Of a stretch of DNA of 11,609 bases, positions 1 to 7,720 are shown piece by piece (positions within the stretch are counted from its first letter, which is position 1; the number at the start of each line of letters is the position of its first letter). This stretch comes from JAUWVG01 sp964633715 (GTDB lineage Bacteria; Acidobacteriota; Aminicenantia; Aminicenantales; Aminicenantaceae): NCBI GenBank assembly GCA_964633715.1, contig CAZWHQ010000078.1, forward strand, positions 1-11,609, written 5' to 3'. A model generated the notes under the pieces. It saw nothing but the letters and a program-made list of their open reading frames with translations. It made no database searches and was not told the origin of the DNA. A program made the position numbers and the translations under genes.

Positions 1-16
1 ATGTCAAAGGCCGCTA

Positions 17-45
17 TTGCATTTTGAAGGAGATTTCTTTATTAT
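17..45 (+). promoter_or_regulatory. Candidate sigma70-type promoter for feoAB
   Basis: TTGCAT at 17-22 (4/6 to TTGACA) and TATTAT at 40-45 (5/6 to TATAAT) are separated by 17 bp, the optimal spacing. Transcription would begin near position 52, giving a leader of about 50 nt before feoA. I looked for a Fur-type iron operator around it and did not see a convincing one. Assigned by motif and position only. Confidence 0.45.
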
Positions 46-102
46 CACGTGTAAACTTTTTTTCCTCCAAATTAAATAAAAAAGGCAGGAACCAGACATA
101 CC

Positions 103-339
103 ATGATAAGTTTAATCGATGCACCAAGGGATAAACAGCTTAGAATTGTAGATTTTGAAGGCGGCCAAAATGTTCACAGGCGGCTCATGTCCTTAGGCTT
201 TCATAAAAAGGACATTATAGAGATGGATTCCAAAAGTATTTTTGGCGGTCCGCTGCTCATTCGGGATTTAACCAATGATATTTCTGTGGCTTTGGGCCGT
301 GGAATTGCCAGAAAGATAATGGTGGAGATCATTGACTAA
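103..339 (+). CDS. feoA: FeoA, small accessory protein of ferrous iron transport
   Basis: Encodes a 78-residue protein, the usual FeoA length (75-85). The family has a small SH3-like beta-barrel fold and works at the cytoplasmic face with FeoB in Fe(II) uptake. The recognisable pattern is a hydrophobic N-terminal strand, a central R-R-L-x-x-L-G-F segment (about residues 27-34), a short I-F-G-G-P-L turn region, and a C-terminal stretch with L-G-R-G-I-A that matches the conserved end of the family (usually L-R-x-x-E-A). The ATG at 103 has only a weak, distant ribosome-binding site (CAGGA at 86-90). The stop overlaps the start of feoB by 8 bp, so the two are almost certainly translationally coupled. 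The FeoB partner immediately downstream makes the call firm. No feoC follows. Confidence 0.93.
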   Translation: MISLIDAPRDKQLRIVDFEGGQNVHRRLMSLGFHKKDIIEMDSKSIFGGPLLIRDLTNDISVALGRGIARKIMVEIID

Positions 340-2272
340 AATTAACTCATTTCCCGAGGTCATCTTTCTCGGGCAGCCTAACTGCGGAAAAAGCACTCTC
401 TTTAATGCTCTCGCAGGATTAAAGGCGGAGACATCCAATTTTCCCGGAACCACAGTTAAACACACCCACAGCGAAGTCAATTTTTACGGAAAACTATTAA
501 ATATCATTGACCTTCCAGGAACTTATTCTCTCAATCCATCGGATGAAGGCGAGAATGTTGCCTTGACCCATCTTTTTGTAGAAAAACCGGATCTGATCAT
601 CAATATTATTGATGCTTCTCTACTAAGCCGGAGCCTCGAGCTGACTCTTGAGTTGATCGAACTGGAATATCCCATGGTTGTTGCACTGAATATGATGGAT
701 TTGGCTGAGAAAAAGGGTGTGGAGATCGATCCTAAAAAGTTGGAGCGATTGCTTGGGATTCCCGTTGTTCCTGTAATAGCCACTCACGGCCGTGGAGTAA
801 AAGAACTCATCGATGCAGTTTTTGATATTCTAGATAAAGGGAAACAGGCTTCACATCTGGATTGGTCAAAAGATGTCGAAGAAAAAATTGAAGAACTCTC
901 GAATATCCTGCCTGAAGATTTTCCTATAGTGGCCAATAAGAAATTTACGGCAGTAAAAATGATTGAAGCAGGACAGTTGACGTTTGACGACATGCTAGAG
1001 AAAATCAATCCTGATCTTAAACGGTCTCTCGGAAATATCAGGGCCGATCTTGAAAAAAAACATAATGCTCCTGCTTATGAAGTGATTGCAGCAGAACGAC
1101 ACCATCTGGCGTTTAAGCTCTCTGAGGAATGCAGCCAGGTTTTAAGGGGGAGAAGACAGAATTGGATAGATAAAGTCGACGACATCCTGATGCATCCACT
1201 TCTCGGTTATATGATTCTTTTGGCCGTATTTTTCGTATTCTTTTTTGTCATTTTTAAAATCGGAAATCCCTTGGAAGAAATTCTGCTCAATCCAATAGAT
1301 CACCTTCGAGAATCCCTTTCCGGAGCTCTTGGAAAGACTATTTCATTTTTTATTTTGGATGGTTTGATCCAGGGTATCGGGGGCGGTATTGGCATTGTTT
1401 TGCCCTACTTCGTCCCCCTTCTTTTTATGATGTCGATCCTGGAAGATGTCGGTTATCTGTCCAGAGCAAGTTTTTTAATGGATACCTTTATGCATCGTAT
1501 TGGCCTGCATGGAAAATCTGTCTCGCCATTTATCCTTGGTTTTGGATGTAATGTTCCTGCCATCATGTCGACCCGCACTCTGGAATCGAGAAGAGACAAA
1601 ATCCTGACGTCCCTTTTAATCCCTTTTATTCCCTGTTCCGCACGCACAACCATTATTCTTGCGCTCGTCGCTTTTTACCTTGGCCCTTTGTGGGCACTAT
1701 GTTTTTATGTGGGCAATATCCTCTTAGTTGGTATTCTTGGCCGTGTCATCTCTTTCTTTTTAAAATCTCCATCTCCAGGACTTATTTTAGAAATCCCTTC
1801 CTTAAAGGTACCGTCCCTGAAGAATATAATGAGAAAAACCTATGTTCAGCTTGTATCGTTCATAAAGTTTGCATGGCCCGTTCTCATCGTGGGGAGTGTG
1901 ATTCTAGGCCTGATGCAGTTTTTTAAGCTGGATGGTGTTGTCAATTTTATTCTTTCTCCTTTTGTTGAAAGCGTCATGGGATTACCGCAAGAATTAGGAG
2001 TTACACTTGTATTCGGATTCCTACGGAAGGAACTTTCTCTGGTAATGATGCTGCAAGCTCTAGGTGTTAGCTATCAGGATGTTTTGACTGTTATCACCAA
2101 AGACCAACTCGTTATTTTTACGGTCTTCATCAGCTTTTTTATTCCCTGTCTTTCGACGGTTGCAATTCTTTGGAAAGAAATTGGCCGGAAATTCGCATTT
2201 CTGTCTATGGGATTAAATATCCTTGTAGCGATTATCCTGAGCTTTATTGTCAGATTGATCATTGGGATCTGA
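332..2272 (+). CDS. feoB: FeoB, GTP-dependent ferrous iron permease
   Basis: Inner-membrane Fe(II) importer, 646 residues; shorter than E. coli FeoB (about 770) but typical of compact bacterial and archaeal forms. The N-terminal G domain shows G1 GQPNCGKS (14-21), switch threonines after N-F-P-G (T40/T41), G3 DLPG (60-63) and G4 NMMD (120-123). A helical linker domain (about 170-280) precedes the membrane part, whose helices begin near 289. Both Gate regions are present: GFGCNVP (403-409) with C406 and PCSAR (434-438) with C435 in the first, and IPCLST with C606 in the second. L-R-K-E lies at 564-567. Start is TTG at 332, inside the end of feoA; GGTGGAG at 321-327 is a ribosome-binding site four bases upstream, and no ATG lies nearby. 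The P-C-S-A-R motif is followed by TTII where well-studied FeoB has L-P-V. The last 60 bp overlap acpS antisense. Confidence 0.96.
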   Translation: MTKINSFPEVIFLGQPNCGKSTLFNALAGLKAETSNFPGTTVKHTHSEVNFYGKLLNIIDLPGTYSLNPSDEGENVALTHLFVEKPDLIINIIDASLLSRSLELTLELIELEYPMVVALNMMDLAEKKGVEIDPKKLERLLGIPVVPVIATHGRGVKELIDAVFDILDKGKQASHLDWSKDVEEKIEELSNILPEDFPIVANKKFTAVKMIEAGQLTFDDMLEKINPDLKRSLGNIRADLEKKHNAPAYEVIAAERHHLAFKLSEECSQVLRGRRQNWIDKVDDILMHPLLGYMILLAVFFVFFFVIFKIGNPLEEILLNPIDHLRESLSGALGKTISFFILDGLIQGIGGGIGIVLPYFVPLLFMMSILEDVGYLSRASFLMDTFMHRIGLHGKSVSPFILGFGCNVPAIMSTRTLESRRDKILTSLLIPFIPCSARTTIILALVAFYLGPLWALCFYVGNILLVGILGRVISFFLKSPSPGLILEIPSLKVPSLKNIMRKTYVQLVSFIKFAWPVLIVGSVILGLMQFFKLDGVVNFILSPFVESVMGLPQELGVTLVFGFLRKELSLVMMLQALGVSYQDVLTVITKDQLVIFTVFISFFIPCLSTVAILWKEIGRKFAFLSMGLNILVAIILSFIVRLIIGI

Positions 2273-2629
2273 TCCCAATCCTTTAACGGTTAAAATAACC
2301 GTTGCCACGGCGTAGTCCTTGATGTGGGATATGGATACATTCGTTTCGGAAAAAGAAAAATTTTCTTCTGAGAGAATTTCCAGGACTGGCTTTCCAGAAG
2401 GCATATTTTTTATTCCAATATCAGTCCATTGGATTTTGCGGCCTAACGCTTTAAAAAAAGCTTCTTTTACAGCAAACCGTGCTGCCAAATGTTGATATTT
2501 ATTCTTTTTTTTTGAGCAGTAAGCTATTTCCGTTTCCGTGAAAATTCTGCTTAAAAACTTCGGATTTTTTTCGGCGAGCGATTGGATCCGCTTGACTTCG
2601 ATGATATCCACTCCAATCCCGCAAATCAT
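2213..2629 (-). CDS. acpS: Holo-[acyl-carrier-protein] synthase (AcpS)
   Basis: Transfers the 4'-phosphopantetheine arm of coenzyme A to a serine of apo-ACP, activating it for fatty acid synthesis; a cytoplasmic, Mg-dependent, normally trimeric enzyme. The 138-residue product opens with I-C-G-I-G-V-D-I-I-E-V (2-12), with metal ligand D8. It has the signature A-R-F-A-V-K-E-A (50-57), with E56 as the expected second metal ligand, and N-V-S-I-S-H (97-102) near the C-terminus. The family core ends near V-I-L-T-V-K-G (111-117), as expected for a 118-126 residue enzyme. The remaining 21 polar residues are an extra tail, most of it read antisense to the end of feoB. Start is ATG at 2629, with AGGTG very close upstream. 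The gene follows uvrC in the same direction but is separated from it by the palindromic element. Confidence 0.93.
   Translation of the reverse strand: MICGIGVDIIEVKRIQSLAEKNPKFLSRIFTETEIAYCSKKKNKYQHLAARFAVKEAFFKALGRKIQWTDIGIKNMPSGKPVLEILSEENFSFSETNVSISHIKDYAVATVILTVKGLGSDPNDQSDNKAQDNRYKDI
2261..2303. repeat. Two tandem inverted repeats at the feoB/acpS junction
   Basis: The first repeat has perfect 9-bp arms, ATTGGGATC (2261-2269) and GATCCCAAT (2271-2279), around one base, and covers the feoB stop codon. As RNA it would form eight pairs with a CTG loop. The second, six bases later, has perfect 8-bp arms, AACGGTTA (2285-2292) and TAACCGTT (2296-2303), with an AAA loop. Both also lie inside the 3' end of acpS on the other strand. 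Neither is followed by a T-run on either strand, so they are not classical intrinsic terminators. They could still define the 3' ends of two converging mRNAs or block reverse exonucleases. Confidence 0.6.
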
Positions 2630-2665
2630 ATCACCTAGTATATCTGATGAGTCGTTCCAATTCTA

Positions 2666-2892
2666 TAGTTTAAATGGAAGCATCTTTATTTCCGTTATTT
2701 CAAGAATGAGTTCTGTAAAGTGATTCGAAATCACGCTTCGTTTTCCCCAGCGAGGAAAACTCGTTCGATTTCAGTCCTCGCTCTCCTCCAGGGGAGGAAC
2801 CATGCCCGCTCGTCCTCCAAACGGATTTCTCAATCATCTTCCCAGAACTCTAAATAAAAATAACGGAAATAAAGATGCTTCCATTTAAACTA
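2666..2892. mobile_element. MITE-like palindromic element with 33-bp perfect terminal repeats and TA ends
   Basis: This is the only gene-free stretch between acpS and uvrC. Positions 2666-2700 and 2858-2892 are perfect 35-bp inverted copies. Within them, each 33-bp terminal repeat (2668-2700, 2858-2890) is flanked by TA, as expected of insertions by Tc1/mariner or IS630-type transposases, which duplicate TA. The palindrome continues imperfectly inward: GAGTTCTG at 2708-2715 pairs with CAGAACTC at 2843-2850 at the same offset, and TGATT/GAAATC segments follow in both arms. Smaller hairpins lie inside, for example GTTTTCC/GGAAAAC (2740-2760) and TCCTCC/GGAGGA (2784-2798). There is no room for a transposase and no open frame of note. 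The right end enters uvrC and provides its terminal valine and stop codon. Alternatives are a structured intergenic RNA or an unusual terminator. The structure is directly visible; the mobile origin is inferred. Confidence 0.7.
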
Positions 2893-4661
2893 AAGATTTT
2901 TTAAGCGATGCGGAAGCTTTTTTCCCGATTAACCGAGCCAGCTCATCTTGTGAAGCATTTTTTATGTCTTTTATACTCGTGTAGGAGTTTTGAAGGAGTT
3001 GTTTTCTTTTTTTGCCAATACCCGGGATCTCATCCAAAAGGGAGGAAAAACTCCTCTTTTCCCTTTTTTTCCTGTGATAAGTGATGGCAAATCTGTGGGC
3101 TTCGTTTCTGATCCTCTGTAAAAGCTGGAGTCCTGGAGAGGTGTTGGCTAATTTTAGCCCATTTTTGTGGAAAGGAGAATAGATGACCTCTTCTTTTTTG
3201 GCTAAAGACACAATGGGTATATCCTCAACATCGAGCTCTTTAAGGACTTGAATGGCGGCACCCAGCTGTCCTTTACCACCGTCAACCAATATAAGATCGG
3301 GCATTGGTTCTACACCGGATTGAACTTTGATATACCGCCTGCGTAAAACTTCTTTTAAACTCGATACATCGTCAGGCCCACTAACGCTTCTGATCTTATA
3401 TTTCCGGTAGTCGTCTTTTAAGGGCTCACCATTTTTAAAAACGATCAGCGATCCTACGGTCTCTTCACCTCCTGTATTTGAAATGTCATACCCTTCAATC
3501 CTTCTGGGTAAAGTGTTCAATTTGAGGTGATTTTGTAAATCCATTAAAGGATTCAGTGTAATCGTTTTTTTGCGAAGCAGGCTGGCCGCGTTTTTATTGG
3601 CCAGTTCTATCAATCTCTTTTTATTCCCTCTTTGCGGGTGCTGAATGGTCATATTTCCCTGTTTCAACCGTATCAGCTTGTCTAAAAGCTTTTTCTGTTC
3701 TAGAGGAGGGAAGGGGAGAAGGATGACCGCAGGGAAATCCAATCGGATTTTGTAAAATTTTAAGACCAAATCTGCGAGGAGTTTTTCATCTGGAGTGTTT
3801 TTTTCTGCCGACTCCAATAAATTATCCGATTCAATGACTTTGCCCTTTCTCATCATAAAGACGTAAAGTGATACCAGGCCATTTTTTTTTGCATAACCAA
3901 ATATATCTTCATTCATTTTTTGGAGGGAAATCAGTTTTGGTTTTTCCTTGAGCTGATCGAGCGCGAAAAGAAAATCTCTCCAATGAGCCGCCTGTTCGTA
4001 TTCCTGTTTTTCAGAGGCCATTTTCATTTTATCCTCAAGAATGTGTGACATTTTTTTGACTCCTCCTTCTAGAAAAAGAAGGGAATTGTTCACATTCTCC
4101 TGATATTCATTTTCCGAAATGTATCCTACACAGGGTGCTGAGCAGAGCCCGATGTCGAATTCAAGACAGGGCCGCTTTCGTTTGCCAGGAATGGCTTCCC
4201 TGCATGTACGGATTCCAAAGTATTTCGCTATAAGATGAATTGTTTTTCTGGCTTGATGAGCCGGACTGAATGGGCCAAAATATTTTGCGTTATCTTTTTT
4301 AACGCGTCTTGTGAGCTCTATGCCTGGGTATTTGAGCTGAACGGTTAGTTTAAGGAAAGGAAATGTCTTATCATCTTTGAGATGTATATTGAATTTTGGC
4401 TGGGATTGACGAATGAAATTATTTTCCAGAAATTTTGCCTCTCTCTCAGAATCTGTCAAAATAAAATCAAAGTCGTACGTTTCGGACATGATATTTTCGA
4501 CTTTTGGATCAGATGTTGGAAGAAAATAGGATTTAACTCTATCCCTTAAAGATCTTGCTTTCCCGATATAGATGATTGAATTATTTTTGTCCTTAAAAAA
4601 ATAAATACCAGGTTTTTTTGGCAGATTCTGTGCCTTGGCTTTTAAGATTTTGAGGTCCAAT

Positions 4662-4672
<11 letters not shown>
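2885..4672 (-). CDS. uvrC: UvrC, excinuclease ABC subunit C
   Basis: Dual-incision nuclease of nucleotide excision repair, recruited by the UvrB-DNA complex; 595 residues, near the usual 590-610. The N-terminal GIY-YIG nuclease (3' incision) shows G-I-Y (22-24), Y-I-G (35-37) and a likely metal-binding E83. Four cysteines, C157, C169, C177 and C181, have the same 12-8-4 spacing as the [4Fe-4S] ligands reported for E. coli UvrC. A UVR motif that pairs with UvrB lies at about 208-238. The RNase H-like endonuclease (5' incision) has D396, D464 in L-V-D-G-G-K-G-Q-L, and H526 as the expected triad. A helix-hairpin-helix motif, I-P-G-I-G-K-K-R, begins at 549. Start is TTG at 4672, 11 bp inside uvrB, with AAGGAGAG upstream. 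The last codon (Val) and TAA stop come from the adjoining palindromic element. Confidence 0.97.
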
Positions 4673-6656
<1,984 letters not shown>

Positions 6657-6663
6657 CTCAACC

Positions 6664-6672
6664 ATTATAGCA
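6664..6672 (-). promoter_or_regulatory. Possible extended -10 promoter immediately before uvrB
   Basis: On the minus strand, TGCTATAAT occupies 6672-6664, a perfect extended -10 element. The expected transcription start, six or seven bases downstream, falls at about 6658-6656, essentially on the chosen uvrB ATG. No -35 box lies at normal spacing; a TTGACA occurs 35 bp upstream, which is too far. If functional, this promoter would give uvrB-uvrC a private and nearly leaderless transcript, which would also fit the lack of a ribosome-binding site. It may be chance in AT-rich DNA. Confidence 0.35.
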
Positions 6673-6690
6673 GAATTTTGGTTAGGGGGA

Positions 6691-7062
6691 TTAGGGATTG
6701 GACGTGTCAATTTTGACGCTGCCTTTAAATAAAGCGCCATCATCGATAGAGATTCGAGACGCGTAGATGTCTCCATACATGTGGCCATCTTTTTCTATAT
6801 GAACCTTCTCAGCTGCGAATACATTTCCTTCCACCCGTCCTCTGATTTGCACATTTTGGGCATGAATTTCGGCATTAACAAAGGCATTGTGCTCTATAAA
6901 AACATTATATTGATCCAAGCTGATTTTTCCTTGAAACCTTCCTTCTATCCTCAGGTGTTCTTTTCCTGTTATCTCGCCCTCTATATCAAGAGTTTTTCCA
7001 ATTTTTGCATATTGCGATATTTCTACCTTTATTTGGCTGTCGTGTCTGTTTTGCTCAGGCAT
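6691..7062 (-). CDS. Bactofilin (polymer-forming cytoskeletal protein family)
   Basis: A 123-residue protein with the bactofilin pattern. After a short polar N-terminus (about 1-19), residues 20-118 form a run of short beta strands with recurring glycines: I-G-K-T-L-D-I-E-G-E-I, L-R-I-E-G-R-F-Q-G-K-I, V-Q-I-R-G-R-V-E-G-N-V, H-M-Y-G-D-I-Y-A-S-R-I and A-L-F-K-G-S-V. This fits the right-handed beta-helix that polymerises without nucleotide. Known bactofilins act as scaffolds for cell shape, polar positioning or wall enzymes; which role applies here cannot be read from the sequence. The start at 7062 has a good GGAGG about ten bases upstream. It is the first gene behind a consensus promoter and ends 34 bp before the chosen uvrB start, so it is probably co-transcribed with uvrB-uvrC. 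No M23 peptidase partner lies adjacent. Confidence 0.9.
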   Translation of the reverse strand: MPEQNRHDSQIKVEISQYAKIGKTLDIEGEITGKEHLRIEGRFQGKISLDQYNVFIEHNAFVNAEIHAQNVQIRGRVEGNVFAAEKVHIEKDGHMYGDIYASRISIDDGALFKGSVKIDTSNP

Positions 7063-7099
7063 AGGATTTCAGCCTCCAATATTTCCTCGATTTGCAGGG

Positions 7100-7128
7100 A
7101 TTATAAATTTTGATTCTTTAGTTGTCAA
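7100..7128 (-). promoter_or_regulatory. Perfect-consensus sigma70-type promoter of the bactofilin-uvrB-uvrC operon
   Basis: On the minus strand, TTGACA (7128-7123) and TATAAT (7105-7100) are both exact consensus hexamers, separated by exactly 17 bp. Transcription should start near 7093, leaving a leader of about 30 nt with a GGAGG ribosome-binding site before the bactofilin ATG. So perfect a match suggests strong, mainly constitutive expression unless repressed. An inverted repeat just upstream (7130-7159) is a possible operator. I found no LexA-type box here. Confidence 0.85.
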
Positions 7129-7129
7129 C

Positions 7130-7159
7130 AGACTTAAAATTAAGAAACACTGTAAGTCT
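7130..7159. repeat. Short inverted repeat upstream of the operon promoter
   Basis: AGACTTA at 7130-7136 and TAAGTCT at 7153-7159 are perfect 7-bp inverted copies, 16 bp apart. The left arm also contributes to a smaller palindrome, CTTAA-AA-TTAAG, at 7133-7144. The repeat lies just upstream of the -35 box of the minus-strand promoter and upstream of the plus-strand response-regulator promoters. A dimeric regulator could therefore bind here and affect both directions. The function is only inferred. Confidence 0.3.
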
Positions 7160-7190
7160 TAACTACCGGATATTGCGTGAAAGGTCATGG

Positions 7191-7251
7191 TTGACATGGA
7201 ACTTCTTATGGGTTCAATAAGAAATTGGAAAAAGCTTCTTTATTTTATAAT
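7191..7251 (+). promoter_or_regulatory. Candidate tandem promoters for the response regulator gene
   Basis: Two overlapping possibilities. The first is TTGACA at 7191-7196 (perfect), 16 bp, then TTCAAT at 7213-7218 (4/6). The second is a perfect TATAAT at 7246-7251 with TTGGAA at 7225-7230 (4/6) only 15 bp upstream. Starts would fall near 7226 and 7258, giving leaders of about 74 or 42 nt before the ATG at 7300. Either or both may work. Confidence 0.45.
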
Positions 7252-7299
7252 CAAAATCGATTAGTATTATTATTTCAGAAAAGAAATAAGGTGAGAGCG

Positions 7300-7680
7300 A
7301 TGAAGAAAAACACGTTGAAAGTGATTATTGCTGATGATTCCGATGTGTTTCGCGCCCGGTTAGTCAACCTCTTGTCTGAAAATCCTTCAATTGGAATTGT
7401 TGGGGAAGCAAGAGATGGGATGGGTGCCACAATTTTGATTGAAAAATATAAACCCGATGTTGTCATTCTCGACATCCGCATGCCCAGGGAAAACGGCTTT
7501 AATGTTCTCAAACAAGCCAAAAAACAAACAACTCCCCCAATTGTCATCATGTTGACAAATTATCCGTTCAAACAGTACAGGGTTCGATGTCAAAAAGATG
7601 GCGCCGATTATTTTTTTGATAAGGCCACAGAAATTGAGAAAATCCCGGTTGTACTCCAAGACATAGCCAGTTCCCCATAA
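7300..7680 (+). CDS. Single-domain response regulator (CheY-like receiver)
   Basis: A 126-residue receiver domain with no output domain. It carries the acidic pair D12-D13 in I-I-A-D-D-S, the phosphoacceptor D58 in V-V-I-L-D-I-R-M-P, the switch threonine T86 in M-L-T-N, and the invariant lysine K108 in F-F-D-K-A-T. It should therefore be phosphorylated by a histidine kinase and signal through protein contacts. I chose the ATG at 7300 because AAGGTGAG sits just upstream and the receiver fold begins at once. The frame is open from an upstream TTG at 7225, but that would add 25 residues unlike a receiver. No kinase or chemotaxis gene is adjacent, so its pathway is unknown. It runs divergently from the bactofilin operon and ends 40 bp from the convergent lipoprotein gene. 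Confidence 0.9.
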   Translation: MKKNTLKVIIADDSDVFRARLVNLLSENPSIGIVGEARDGMGATILIEKYKPDVVILDIRMPRENGFNVLKQAKKQTTPPIVIMLTNYPFKQYRVRCQKDGADYFFDKATEIEKIPVVLQDIASSP

Positions 7681-7720
7681 TAAAATCCACAATCTTCAAA
7701 AATCTGATTTATCTTTGGAC

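Noticed and set aside
1..27. Short ATG-to-TGA frame at the left edge
   Set aside because: Eight codons only; it could be the tail of an upstream gene but nothing identifies it, and it overlaps the likely feoAB promoter.
17..102. Fur operator upstream of feoA
   Set aside because: No acceptable match to the 19-bp Fur consensus; only a CACGTG hexamer and AT-rich DNA.
6657..6788. N-terminal extension of UvrB to an ATG at 6788 (708 residues)
   Set aside because: It would overlap the bactofilin gene by about 98 bp and add 44 residues unlike any UvrB; the canonical UvrB start lies at 6656.
7063..7200. SOS (LexA) box controlling the uvr operon
   Set aside because: Neither the CTGT-N8-ACAG nor the GAAC-N4-GTTC type was found; a LexA of unknown specificity cannot be excluded.
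7225..7299. Response regulator starting at the upstream TTG (7225)
   Set aside because: The ATG at 7300 has a good ribosome-binding site and begins just before the receiver fold; the extension covers the likely promoter.
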